DNA of 64,000 bases, from NCBI GenBank assembly GCA_019244185.1, contig JAFATB010000022.1, positions 62,001 through 126,000 of the forward strand. The letters are read 5' to 3'. The notes below the pieces were generated by a model, which worked only from the letters and a program-made list of their open reading frames with translations, had not been told where the DNA came from and made no database searches. Shown here piece after piece: positions 52,454-61,546 of the stretch (position 1 is its first letter; each line of letters begins with the position of its first letter). This DNA comes from Acidobacteriota bacterium (lineage in GTDB: Bacteria; Acidobacteriota; Thermoanaerobaculia; Gp7-AA8). A program made the translations under genes and the position numbers.

Positions 52454-54315
52454 TCGCCTCGCTCACTGCCTGGAGTGTGACGTACCTCGTCCACAGCACG
52501 CTGTTCGTCGTCGTGGCCGCGCTCGCCGCGCGCTGGATCCGTTCCGCGTCCGCGCGCGACACGCTGTGGAAGCTTGCGCTCGCCGGCGCGCTCGTGACCG
52601 CGACGCTGCAGTCGTCGCTGCCGCCCGAGCGCGTGCTGCCCGCGCGTGCGCCGCGCCGCATCACGATGCCGGTGCCGGCGGCGCTCGCGCCCGTCGCGGA
52701 GCGAGTCTCCGCGGCGCCTTCGCAGCGTGCGCAGTCGCAGCCCGCGCAATCGCAATCCGCAGCGCCGGTCACGCGACCCGTGTCGCCGCAGCCGCAATCC
52801 GCGCGTGCGACTTCCTTCTCCCTCCTCGCCACCTTCTGGATCGCCGGCGCGCTCCTGTTTCTCGGCCGCATCGTTCTCGGACGCGCGCGTTTCCTGCGCG
52901 CGATCGGCGATCGCGTCGAGCTCGTGGCGGGGCCGGAGCGCGAGCTGCTCGATCGTCTCTCCGGCGTCGCGTTGCGCGCGCGTCCGGTGCGGCTCACCGA
53001 GTCGCGCGCGATCCAGTCGCCGATCGCGATGATCGGCTGGGAGATCGTCCTTCCCGCGGGCGTGTTTCCGCGCCTCAGCGACGAGCAGCGCGAGACGATC
53101 CTCGCGCACGAGCTCGCGCACTTGCTGCGCCGCGATCCGCTCTGGCTCACGATCGCGGAAGTGATCAAGGCCCTGCTGTTTTTCCAGCCGCTCAACTGGC
53201 TGGTGCAGGCGAAGATGAAGGAAACCGCGGAGTTTTTGTGCGATGACGCGGCGGTGCTGCAGACGGGCAACGGCAAGGCGCTCGCGGAGACGCTGGCCGA
53301 GCTCGCGGCGCACGTCGTGCCGACGACGCCGGCCGTCGCGGCGATGGCCGAGGGTGGGTCGAATCTCATTGCGCGCGTCACGCGCGTCTTGCGGTCGGCG
53401 CGGCCGGATCGTCCGCTGCGATTGCACGTGCATGCGGCGCTCGCGCTCGGATTGCTCGCGCTGATGGCGCTCTTCGCGCCCGCGTGCGTGCCGGCGCTGA
53501 CGTCCGCGGTGGCGTCGCCGCGCGTGCAGGTGTTGACCTCGATGACGACAGCCGCTGCGACGCCGCGCGTCGTGCTGGAAACGAGCACGCCGCAGATTGC
53601 GCTCGCACAGCCGGTCGCGACCACGCGTCACGCGACGTCCACGCGCACGCTCGACGCGGCACACGCGAACCACTTCTCCGACGCCGAGCTCTCGCACACG
53701 TACGACGGCAGCGAAGGACACGCGCACATCCTCTTCCGCGCGCACGACGCGTGGATCGCGCTCGACGGTTCCGACGTCGAACTCGAGGATTCCGGCGCGT
53801 ACGTGCGCGTGCGCTACGACTCCGAGCGCGGCCCGGGGCGCACGGTCGACATCACGCGCGACCGCCGCGGCGACCTCGTCCGCCATTACACGATCGACGG
53901 CGACGAGCAGCCGTGGTCGCGCGACGCGGAACGTCTGCTCTCCGCCGCGTTCCACACCACCAACATCGACTTCGCCGCGCGCGACGACGGGCGTCCGCCG
54001 CTGAGCACCTGGAACGCGAACGTCGAATACGAGGGGACGCGCGACGGACAGCCGGTCTACATCCGCGTGCAGGCGACGAACGTGAAGTTCGACGACGCCA
54101 CCGGCGCGATCGACACGCGCGACAGCGGCGCGATCTTCGTCGAGGAACGCCTCGGCGGGCGCGATCGCACCTACAGACTGGAAGACGGCCGCGCCGAATG
54201 GCACTGCTCCGAGGGCAACTTCACGCCCGGCGAGCGCGCCGACTGGCTGCGCGTGCTCCTGCGGCACAACACGGATTTGCCCGCGAGCGTGATCGACAAC
54301 CTGGCGCGGCGCTGA
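52450..54315 (+). CDS. BlaR1-like M56 membrane metalloprotease/sensor
   Basis: 621 residues. Membrane helices at about 10-28, 38-55 and 122-145, then zinc protease motif ILAHELAHLLRRDP (His220, Glu221, His224) with the third ligand Glu in KMKETAEFLCDD. After a further helix (LALGLLALMALFAPAC) there is a periplasmic domain of about 275 residues rich in beta strands, not the penicillin-binding domain of BlaR1. So the signal is probably not a beta-lactam. Cleaves BlaI by analogy. Coupled to blaI; followed by a terminator. Confidence 0.85.
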   Translation: MIASLTAWSVTYLVHSTLFVVVAALAARWIRSASARDTLWKLALAGALVTATLQSSLPPERVLPARAPRRITMPVPAALAPVAERVSAAPSQRAQSQPAQSQSAAPVTRPVSPQPQSARATSFSLLATFWIAGALLFLGRIVLGRARFLRAIGDRVELVAGPERELLDRLSGVALRARPVRLTESRAIQSPIAMIGWEIVLPAGVFPRLSDEQRETILAHELAHLLRRDPLWLTIAEVIKALLFFQPLNWLVQAKMKETAEFLCDDAAVLQTGNGKALAETLAELAAHVVPTTPAVAAMAEGGSNLIARVTRVLRSARPDRPLRLHVHAALALGLLALMALFAPACVPALTSAVASPRVQVLTSMTTAAATPRVVLETSTPQIALAQPVATTRHATSTRTLDAAHANHFSDAELSHTYDGSEGHAHILFRAHDAWIALDGSDVELEDSGAYVRVRYDSERGPGRTVDITRDRRGDLVRHYTIDGDEQPWSRDAERLLSAAFHTTNIDFAARDDGRPPLSTWNANVEYEGTRDGQPVYIRVQATNVKFDDATGAIDTRDSGAIFVEERLGGRDRTYRLEDGRAEWHCSEGNFTPGERADWLRVLLRHNTDLPASVIDNLARR

Positions 54316-54322
54316 GCCGCCG

Positions 54323-54386
54323 GAGCGTGATCGAAGACCCGGCGCGGCGTTCGCCGCCGCGCCGGCGCCTGTCACGCTCATTTTTC
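54323..54386 (+). terminator. Rho-independent terminator after the M56 gene
   Basis: Two-stage hairpin: outer GAGCGTGA/TCACGCTC and inner 11-bp stem CCGGCGCGGCG/CGCCGCGCCGG around TTCGC, then a TTTTT run at 54381-54385. Confidence 0.75.
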
Positions 54387-54394
54387 TGCAGCAA

Positions 54395-54412
54395 GTCTCA
54401 CGCGTGTAAGAA
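54395..54412. promoter_or_regulatory. second BlaI-type operator, in front of the DUF5916-like gene
   Basis: GTCTCAC-GCGT-GTAAGAA matches the blaI operator at 13 of 14 core arm positions apart from one T/C change and the last base. It lies between the terminator and the ATG at 54427, so this gene is probably in the BlaI regulon. Confidence 0.65.
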
Positions 54413-54426
54413 AGGATTCACTCACG

Positions 54427-57015
54427 ATGCGCTTTGTCGCGCTCCTGCTCCTGCTGTCCTCATCCGTTCTCGCGCAGACGCCGCCGCAGACGTACCGCGC
54501 CGTGCGCGCCGCGAAGCCGCCGGTCATCGACGGCGATCTCTCCGATCCCGCGTGGGCGAACGCGCCGGAGATCACCGGCTTCATCCAGCGCGATCCGGAA
54601 GAGGGGAAGCCGGAGTCGGAGAAGACGGTGGTGAAGGTCGTGTACGACGACGACGCGATCTACTTCGGCGCGTACCTGCACGACTCGCATCCCGTGACCT
54701 CGCTACTCGGGCGCCGCGACACGACCATCGAATCCGACTGGTTCCGCGTCTACCTCGACCCGCACCTCGACCACCGCTCCGGCGCGACGTTCCAGGTCAA
54801 TCCGGCGAACGTGCAGTACGACGCCGCCTTATCGAGTGACTCTCTCTCCGACGTGAACTGGGACGCGGTGTGGTCGTCGGCGACGAAGATCGTGAGCGAC
54901 GGCTGGATCGCGGAGCTCGCCATTCCGTACTCGCAGCTGCGCTTCCCCGACCGCGCGTCGCATACGTGGGGCATCAACCTCGGCCGCGCGATCTCGCGGC
55001 GCGGCGAGCTCTCGCGCGTCGTCTACATCCCGAAGCGCGACGCCGGCTTCGTGTCGCGCTTCGCGCTGCTGACCGGCATCGACGGCATCAAGCCGCGGCG
55101 CGGACTGGAACTGCTGCCGTACACGTCGGCGCGCGTCGACAGCGATGCGCGCGCCATCGGCGATCGCACGGACACGACCGGCAGCGCGGGGCTCGACGTC
55201 AAGTACGCGCTCACGAGCAACCTCACGCTGACCGGCACGATCAATCCCGACTTCGGGCAGGTCGAGGTCGATCCCGCGCGCGTCAATCTCTCGGCCTACG
55301 AGCTGTTCTTCCCGGAGAAGCGGCCGTTCTTCGTCGAAGGGGCGAGCCTCTTCGAGCCCGACATCGTTTCCAATCACGTCTTCAGCTTCAACTTCGATCA
55401 GCCGGTGCTCTTCTACTCGCGGCGCATCGGACGCTCACCGCAGGGCACCGCGTTTCTCGGCGCCCTCGGCGCTCCCGACCAGACCACGATCCTCGGCGCG
55501 GCGAAAGTGACGGGGAAGACCGCCAGCGGCTGGACGCTCGCTCTGCTCGATGCCGTGACCGAGAACGAGAAAGGGAGAGTCGATCCCGGCTCCGGACCGC
55601 GCGAGGAGTCGGTCGAGCCGCTGACGAACTACCTCGCCGCGCGCATGGCGAAGGACTTCGGCACGAAGGCGGGGGCGGGGCTGCGCATCACCAGCGTGAA
55701 CCGCAGTCTCGACGATCGTCTCGATCCGCTGCTGCGCAGCGCCGCGTACAGCGCGTCGGCGGACGGCTACCGCGTCTTCGGTGACAACACGCACGTGCTG
55801 CAATGGTCGGCGAGCGGCACGCGAGTGGAAGGCTCGCCCGCGGCGATCCTGCGTACGCAGCGCTCGTCCGCGCGTTACTACCAGCGCCCCGACGCCGATT
55901 ACCTCACGCTCGACGCCTCCCGCACGGCGCTCGACGGCTTCGGCGGCAGTGCGCTCTTCGCGAAGCACGCGGGGCACTGGCAGTACAACCTGCAGGCCGA
56001 GGCGTACTCGCCCGGCTACGAGGTCAACGACGTCGGCTTCCTGCCGCGCACCGACATCATCACCACGCACGCGGTGCTGCTGTACGTCGATCCCGATCTG
56101 CGCAAGTACACGCGCCGCCGCAATTTCTGGATCGGCAAGTTCCAGCACATGAACTTCGGCGGCGACGTGATCGAGAACGGCCTCTGGTACGACAGCAACA
56201 CGACGCTGACGAATTACTGGCGCGGCTACGCGTGGGGCGGCGTGGAGCTGTCCACGATCGACGACCGCGCCACGCGCGGCGGTCCGGCGATCCGCAAGCC
56301 GCGCCGGCAGTGGTCGGGCTTTCAGATCGGCAGCGACACGCGCAAGCCGCTCTCGTTCGATGCGTGGACGGAGCTCCTGCAATACCAGGGCGGCGGCTCC
56401 GACAACGTCGTCGCGCTCAGCGCCACGTATCGGCCGACACCGCGGCTCTCCGTCAAGGTGACGCCGTCGTATCGCACGTCGCGTCTGCCGCAGCAGTACG
56501 TGATGACGCAGAGCGACGCGACGGCCACCGCGACGTACGGCGCGCGCTACGTCTTCGCGGCCATCGACCAGAAGGTGCTCGATCTCGCCACGCGCGTCGA
56601 CTGGACGTTCACCTCGCGCCTCTCGCTGCAGTTCTACCTGCAGCCGTACATCGCGACGGGCGACTATCACGACTTCAAGGAAGTGGCGCGTCCGCGGTCG
56701 CTCGCGTTCCATCGCTACGACGCGCTGAGCTACGACGCGACGAACGACGAATACACGGTCGATCCCGACGGCCGAGGTCCGGCGCGGGCGTTCTCGTTCG
56801 GCGATCCCGACTTCAACTTCCGCAGCATCCGCGCGAACGGCGTGCTGCGGTGGGAGTTCCGCCCCGGCTCCGCGCTCTACTTCGTCTGGAACGAGAGCCG
56901 CGAGGACGAGCTGCCGATCGGCGACTTCCGCCTCCACCGCGACGTGCGCGAGAGCTTCGAGGCGCCCTCGCGCGACGTCGTGATGGTGAAGTTCAGCTAC
57001 TGGTTCGGTACTTGA
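54427..57015 (+). CDS. DUF5916-type outer-membrane protein with N-terminal CBM9/DOMON-like domain
   Basis: 862 residues. Signal peptide FVALLLLLSSSVLAQ; residues 25-210 are a carbohydrate-binding-9-like sandwich (PPVIDGDLSDPAWANAPEI, KVVYDDDAIYFGAYLHDS, WIAELAIPYSQLRFP); then GTINPDFGQVEVDPARVNLSAYE and FFPEKRPFFVEG, the hallmark of DUF5916, and a long barrel ending in MVKFSYWFGT. Probably an outer-membrane barrel whose plug-like domain binds a sugar or heme-like ligand. AAAGGA lies 10 bases before the ATG. Its stop abuts the convergent gene with no intervening base. Confidence 0.85.
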   Translation: MRFVALLLLLSSSVLAQTPPQTYRAVRAAKPPVIDGDLSDPAWANAPEITGFIQRDPEEGKPESEKTVVKVVYDDDAIYFGAYLHDSHPVTSLLGRRDTTIESDWFRVYLDPHLDHRSGATFQVNPANVQYDAALSSDSLSDVNWDAVWSSATKIVSDGWIAELAIPYSQLRFPDRASHTWGINLGRAISRRGELSRVVYIPKRDAGFVSRFALLTGIDGIKPRRGLELLPYTSARVDSDARAIGDRTDTTGSAGLDVKYALTSNLTLTGTINPDFGQVEVDPARVNLSAYELFFPEKRPFFVEGASLFEPDIVSNHVFSFNFDQPVLFYSRRIGRSPQGTAFLGALGAPDQTTILGAAKVTGKTASGWTLALLDAVTENEKGRVDPGSGPREESVEPLTNYLAARMAKDFGTKAGAGLRITSVNRSLDDRLDPLLRSAAYSASADGYRVFGDNTHVLQWSASGTRVEGSPAAILRTQRSSARYYQRPDADYLTLDASRTALDGFGGSALFAKHAGHWQYNLQAEAYSPGYEVNDVGFLPRTDIITTHAVLLYVDPDLRKYTRRRNFWIGKFQHMNFGGDVIENGLWYDSNTTLTNYWRGYAWGGVELSTIDDRATRGGPAIRKPRRQWSGFQIGSDTRKPLSFDAWTELLQYQGGGSDNVVALSATYRPTPRLSVKVTPSYRTSRLPQQYVMTQSDATATATYGARYVFAAIDQKVLDLATRVDWTFTSRLSLQFYLQPYIATGDYHDFKEVARPRSLAFHRYDALSYDATNDEYTVDPDGRGPARAFSFGDPDFNFRSIRANGVLRWEFRPGSALYFVWNESREDELPIGDFRLHRDVRESFEAPSRDVVMVKFSYWFGT

Positions 57016-58026
57016 CTACTTGGCGGGATTGGCGGCGAAGAGCTTCGCGAACGCGCCCGTCGCTTCCGCGAGCACGGCGTCGGCCGCGGCGCTGTACGCC
57101 TCGTTCGTCGTCTCCGCCGCGTTGAGCCACTTCTTGCTCTTCGAGTCGGGACCGGTGAGGTTGATGACGCGGCCGCTCTTCTCGTCGACCTTGCGCATCG
57201 TTGCGAACTCGACGTCGGTGTCGAGCGTCTTCGTCATCGCCAGCGCGCCGTCGTCGCCCTTGAAGACGATGCCGCCGTAGCGGGTCTGCTCGGCGCGCAC
57301 GACGCGCGTGTTGAACGTGGGGATGCTCATCGCCAGCGAGGCGCTGACTTCGGCGCTGCGCTGAATGAGGCCGCTGTGATTGCCGCTCGAGCCCATGTGC
57401 GCGAAGTCGACGACGATCTGCGGCGCGATGGTGATCGGCGCCTGCAGGCTCTCGGACATCTGGTTGAACGCGCGCATGTTTTTCTGGCCGAGGCCCGCGT
57501 CGCCCCAGGCGTCGCCGACCTGCCACCAAAGCGGAAGACCGGCCGGCGAGAACGCCTTGCCGCGCAGAGGACCGGTGTTGACGTCCTGCGGAACGGTCGC
57601 GACTTTGAACGCGGTGAACGCGCCGGGCGTGACGACTTCGCGTCCGGCGGCTTTCAGCTGCTCGACGAAGCGCTGGTACGCGCGGTCGGTGATGGCCTGC
57701 AGCGTCGCGTCGTCGACGCCTTTCAGATCGACTTCCATCTTCGAGCGCGCGGAGCCGGTCTCGACGCCGCCGGGGAGATACGTCGCGCGCACCATGGCGT
57801 GCGCCTCGTTGTGCGTCACGTAGACGACGCGGAAGCCGGCGATGGCGACGCGGTTCGTCTTCGCGAACGCGGTGACGGTCTTCGCGCCGAACGTGCCGCC
57901 CATCTTTCCGTCGAACCATTCCGACGGATTGAGGTCGGGGAGCGTGATGGCGGCCGGCTGCTGCGCGAGCGCGGCGGAGGCGAGAGCGAGCAAGGCAAGA
58001 GCGGACAGTCGATGGACGATTCTCAT
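57016..58026 (-). CDS. exported protein of unknown function
   Basis: 336 residues, signal peptide LALLALASAALAQ. Alpha/beta pattern with GDAWGDAGLGQKNMRAF and VVDFAHMGSSGNHSG; no catalytic motif I can name. The protein has a conserved-looking LPDLNPSEWFDGK start after the signal. Its stop is directly adjacent to that of the DUF5916-like gene. No clear ribosome site. Confidence 0.65.
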   Translation of the reverse strand: MRIVHRLSALALLALASAALAQQPAAITLPDLNPSEWFDGKMGGTFGAKTVTAFAKTNRVAIAGFRVVYVTHNEAHAMVRATYLPGGVETGSARSKMEVDLKGVDDATLQAITDRAYQRFVEQLKAAGREVVTPGAFTAFKVATVPQDVNTGPLRGKAFSPAGLPLWWQVGDAWGDAGLGQKNMRAFNQMSESLQAPITIAPQIVVDFAHMGSSGNHSGLIQRSAEVSASLAMSIPTFNTRVVRAEQTRYGGIVFKGDDGALAMTKTLDTDVEFATMRKVDEKSGRVINLTGPDSKSKKWLNAAETTNEAYSAAADAVLAEATGAFAKLFAANPAK

Positions 58027-58059
58027 ACATGAGATCGCGCAAAGCGGCGCGGAACTCCG

Positions 58060-59880
58060 TCAGGGACGGTTGCCGCGCTGTTCCTGCTTGCGCACCGCGC
58101 GTCCGCCCTGGCCGGCCAGGCTGAGCGCGGCGTTCATCAGCGCGACGTGCGTCAGCGCCTGCGGGAAGTTGCCGAGGAACGCGCCGCTCTCGACGTCGAT
58201 CTGTTCGGGGAGGAGGCCGACGTCGTTCGCGCGGCTGCAGAGTTTCTCGAAGATGCGGAGCGCCTCGTCGGTCTCGCCGGCGAGCGTGAGCGCCTCGACG
58301 AGCCAGAAGCTGCACGCGAGGAAGGCGCCTTCGCCGGGCGGCAGGCCGTCGTTCGTGCGGACTTCGTAGCGGTACACGAGATCGTCGTGGCCGAGCGTTT
58401 TGCGGATCGCGGAGATGGTGCCGAGCATGCGCGGATCGCGTGGGTCGAGGAAGCCGACGCGCGCGGCGTAGAGCAGGCTCGCATCGAGCTCGCTGCCGCC
58501 GAGGATGCTCACGAAACTTTGCAGCTGGTCGTTGAAGCCGTGCTCGAGCACCATCCGGCGGATGCCGTCCATCTCGCGCCTCCACAGCGCGACGTCGCCG
58601 TCCATGCAGCCGTGCTCGACGAGTCGGCACGCGGTGTCGAGCGCGGACCACGCCAGTATTTTCGCGTGCACGTGCTGGTGGCGCCCCGAGCGTTTCTCCC
58701 AGATGCCGCTGTCCGGCTCGCGCCACTGATGAACCACGACGTCGAGCAGGCGCCGCAGCAGGTGCTGGACGTTTTCAGGGATGCGCACGCCCTCCGTGAA
58801 CTGGCCGCCGCGCTCGATGTGCTCCTCGACCGCGGCCACGACTTCGCCGTAGACGTCGAGCTGAAACTGATCGTGCACGGCGTTGCCGATGCGCACCGGA
58901 CGCGAGTCGCGGTAGCCGGAGAAGGTGTCGAGGATGCGCTCGTCGACGCGCGTGCCGCCGGTGACGTCGTAGAGCACGTCGACGTCCGGCTCGGTGACGC
59001 GCGCGGCGTCGATCATCCAGTCGACGAACGCCGCGCCTTCGTCCTCGAAGCCGCAGTTGTCGAGCGCGCTCACGGTGAAGGACGCGTCGCGCAGCCAGCA
59101 GAAGCGATAGTCCCAGTTGCGCACGCCGCCGATGTGCTCGGGCAGCGACGTCGTGAGCGCGGCGACGAGCGCGCCGGACGGGCGGTAGGTGAGGAGCTTG
59201 AGCGCGAGCGCGCTGCGCAGCACCATCGCCTGGTGTGGGCCGTCGTACGTCAGCTGCGCGGCCCACGTGCGCCAGAAGTCGATCGTGCGTTCGATCTCCG
59301 CGTCGATCGTGCCTCCGTCGATGCGAACGTCATTCGCGTCCGCGAGCGCGAGCCAGCGCGTCTCGCCCTTCTTCAGCGCGAACGTTGCCGCGGCCTGTTG
59401 CGTCTCGCACGTGAGCTCGACGTTGCCGTGGAGGCACAGACGCAGCGTCGCCGACTCGACGTACACCTCGCCGTCGTCCGCGCGCAGTCGCGGCGCCTCG
59501 GATGCATAACCGGGCCGCGGCGCGAAGAGCACGCGCAGGTTCATGCTGCCGTCGAGGCCTTCGACTTTGCGGATGAGCATCGGCGCGTCGCCGTCGACGC
59601 GCATGAGATCGAGAAGGCGCGCGGAGCCGGTGGATGTGGTGAAGGTCGTCTCGAGGACGTTCGTCGCGTCGAGGTAGCGGCGCGTCGCCGTGAAGTCGCC
59701 GTCGGGCGCGAGGCGGAACGTGCCGCCGCGCGTGGTGTCGAGGAGGCTGGCGAAGATCGACGGGCTGTCGAAGCGCGGCCAGCAGAGCCAGTCGATGCCG
59801 CCTTCGCGGGAGACGAGCGCCGCCGAGCGCATGTCGCCGATCGCGGCGTAGGCTTCGATCGGAAGATAGCGTTCGGTCAC
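58060..59880 (-). CDS. glycoside hydrolase family 15 (glucoamylase/trehalase-like)
   Basis: 606 residues, no signal peptide. N-terminal super-sandwich (IEAYAAIGDMRSAALVSREGGIDWLCWPRFDS) and an (alpha/alpha)6 barrel with IGGVRNWDYRFCWLRDASF. The general acid is the Glu in DSGIWEKRSGRHQHVHAK (about residue 388) and the base the Glu in LLPEQIDVESG (about 555). Members of this bacterial group hydrolyse alpha-glucans or trehalose inside the cell. It follows the SnoaL-like gene by 9 bp. Confidence 0.9.
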   Translation of the reverse strand: MTERYLPIEAYAAIGDMRSAALVSREGGIDWLCWPRFDSPSIFASLLDTTRGGTFRLAPDGDFTATRRYLDATNVLETTFTTSTGSARLLDLMRVDGDAPMLIRKVEGLDGSMNLRVLFAPRPGYASEAPRLRADDGEVYVESATLRLCLHGNVELTCETQQAAATFALKKGETRWLALADANDVRIDGGTIDAEIERTIDFWRTWAAQLTYDGPHQAMVLRSALALKLLTYRPSGALVAALTTSLPEHIGGVRNWDYRFCWLRDASFTVSALDNCGFEDEGAAFVDWMIDAARVTEPDVDVLYDVTGGTRVDERILDTFSGYRDSRPVRIGNAVHDQFQLDVYGEVVAAVEEHIERGGQFTEGVRIPENVQHLLRRLLDVVVHQWREPDSGIWEKRSGRHQHVHAKILAWSALDTACRLVEHGCMDGDVALWRREMDGIRRMVLEHGFNDQLQSFVSILGGSELDASLLYAARVGFLDPRDPRMLGTISAIRKTLGHDDLVYRYEVRTNDGLPPGEGAFLACSFWLVEALTLAGETDEALRIFEKLCSRANDVGLLPEQIDVESGAFLGNFPQALTHVALMNAALSLAGQGGRAVRKQEQRGNRP

Positions 59881-59889
59881 TGCATCCGT

Positions 59890-60333
59890 TCAGATCGACG
59901 GGACGACGCGCGCTTTGCTGATGAGCAGCTTCCAGGAGTCGTCGCGGCGGACGAACATGCCGAGGCAGCGGAAGGAGCCGTTGTAGCTGCTGCGCGAGTA
60001 GCGGGCGCGGAAGGTGAGGTCGGCATGGACGCGCACCGCGTCGTCGAGCACCTGCAGGTCGATCGAGTCCGCGTCGATGGAGTGAAACGCGAGCTCGCCG
60101 CTGGCGAGATCGGCGAGCCACTGCGACTTGCTCACGATGACGCCGGAGGCGTCGAAGCCGGTGAAGTCGTCGTCGAGCAGCCGCGCGACGGTGGCCGCGT
60201 CGCGCTGGATGAGCGCGCGCGAGAGCTCCCGCATCGCCTCGCGGACTTCGGTCTGCGTTTCGTGGGTCAGCACGGGGAGAGCGTCATTCAAGGCTGATGC
60301 CGCTACGAGTGACGCTCTCCCGTCGAGGCTCAC
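59890..60333 (-). CDS. SnoaL/DUF4440-like NTF2-fold protein
   Basis: 147 residues if the GTG at 60333 is used, which overlaps the PAP2 stop (GTGA). The fold is seen from MRELSRALIQRDAATVARLLDDDFTGFDASG through SWKLLISKARVVPS. Such proteins are small pocket proteins, often isomerase- or cyclase-like or unannotated. A TTG near 60291 is an alternative start. A 12-bp inverted repeat lies around this region. Confidence 0.6.
   Translation of the reverse strand: MSLDGRASLVAASALNDALPVLTHETQTEVREAMRELSRALIQRDAATVARLLDDDFTGFDASGVIVSKSQWLADLASGELAFHSIDADSIDLQVLDDAVRVHADLTFRARYSRSSYNGSFRCLGMFVRRDDSWKLLISKARVVPSI
60275..60321. repeat. 12-bp inverted repeat at the start of the SnoaL-like gene
   Basis: GGGAGAGCGTCA (60275-60286) and its exact complement (60310-60321) flank 23 bases. 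It overlaps the coding start, so it may block or time translation, or be a binding site. Confidence 0.4.
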
Positions 60334-61487
60334 GGACAGGGGCGCGGCACTGGGTTCGGTGGATCGAAGTAAACGGGATCGTTCACGGGATCGAGATGAA
60401 TCCCTCCGGCTTCGATCTGCTCGACGATGAGCTTCGCGACCGTGCTTCCGACCAGCTGTCCGAAGGTGTGGTCGCTGCGCCAATGCACGCCCGCCCACAG
60501 TCGCGCCATGCCCGTGTTGTCAGCGAGCCGGCGCAACTCCTCGGTGTACTGCGGGAAGAAGGCGATGAGGAGCGTCGCCGCGGCGGCCGAGTACGTGCTG
60601 TGTCCGGATGGATACGCGGGATGACGCGGCGTGCCTGGCGTCGGCTGACTCGGATCGGTCGTGAGAAGGTCCGCCACGAACGACTCCGGCACCTGTGGTT
60701 CCGGACGATTTGCAGGCGACGGCAGCGGCTGCGCGCCGAACGGAAGCGCACGCCGTTCGCCGTCCGCGGAGTTCGTGCTGTTCGGCACGCGGTCAAACAG
60801 CACGTCTAGCTTCTCGTAGCACTCCCACGGCCGAGGCCGGAACTGCACGCCCGGACCGCCGCGCCATTTGAAGTACCACGCCGCCTGCAGCGCACTGTAG
60901 ATCGCCGTGTCGAGGGCCGCCCACACCAACGCCTGCCGCGGCGGCGACCAGAGCGTCTCGCGGATCATGTAGTTGAGCGCATGCCGGAACTGCAGCCCGG
61001 GCGTTTCCGACTCGAAATAGCGCGCGAGCTCGCGACCGGAGTTGATGACGGGGAACGCGCCGTCGCGCGCGGTGTTGACGACGGCACCGAGCGGCTGCGG
61101 ACGGAGTTGCAAAAACGGGCTCAGTGGCAGGCGGTCGCGCTGCGGCTCCTGCTGCGGGGTCATCGTGGCGCGATGGGAGACGGCGGCCGCTTCGTCGCGA
61201 AGGCGCGCCAGCATGATCAGCTCTTCGAGCTCGATGCGCAGCGTATCGACGTCGGTCGGATACTGATTTGCGGAGGGATCTACCCGGCTCAGTAGCTCAT
61301 CGAGCGTCACGGGCCGGGGGAACGGACACAGATCGCCGCCGGCCCCGCGGCACTCGATCCACCAACTCGCCTGCGGGTCCACCTGCGGACCCTTCAACGC
61401 ATACTTGTCGTTTTTCTTGCAGGTCAGTTTCTCGTTCGTCGGTTTACCTGAGTCTGCACGTAACGCATGAGGAGAAATCTCGACCAT
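60330..61487 (-). CDS. PAP2/vanadium-haloperoxidase-like protein
   Basis: 385 residues, start at the ATG at 61487 after AGGAGG with 4-base spacing. Phosphatase motifs RHPAYPSGHSTYSAA and GMARLWAGVHWRSDH contain the His, Ser and Arg that bind phosphate or vanadate. The long N-terminal region with few membrane segments is closer to vanadium-dependent haloperoxidases than to membrane PAP2 phosphatases. I see no signal peptide. Which reaction it runs cannot be told from sequence alone. Confidence 0.72.
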   Translation of the reverse strand: MVEISPHALRADSGKPTNEKLTCKKNDKYALKGPQVDPQASWWIECRGAGGDLCPFPRPVTLDELLSRVDPSANQYPTDVDTLRIELEELIMLARLRDEAAAVSHRATMTPQQEPQRDRLPLSPFLQLRPQPLGAVVNTARDGAFPVINSGRELARYFESETPGLQFRHALNYMIRETLWSPPRQALVWAALDTAIYSALQAAWYFKWRGGPGVQFRPRPWECYEKLDVLFDRVPNSTNSADGERRALPFGAQPLPSPANRPEPQVPESFVADLLTTDPSQPTPGTPRHPAYPSGHSTYSAAAATLLIAFFPQYTEELRRLADNTGMARLWAGVHWRSDHTFGQLVGSTVAKLIVEQIEAGGIHLDPVNDPVYFDPPNPVPRPCP

Positions 61488-61546
61488 GTCGCCTCCTGGA
61501 GCGGCGCTGCCGCTCATTCATAGGAGTGACGCCGGGACGTTTTTCC

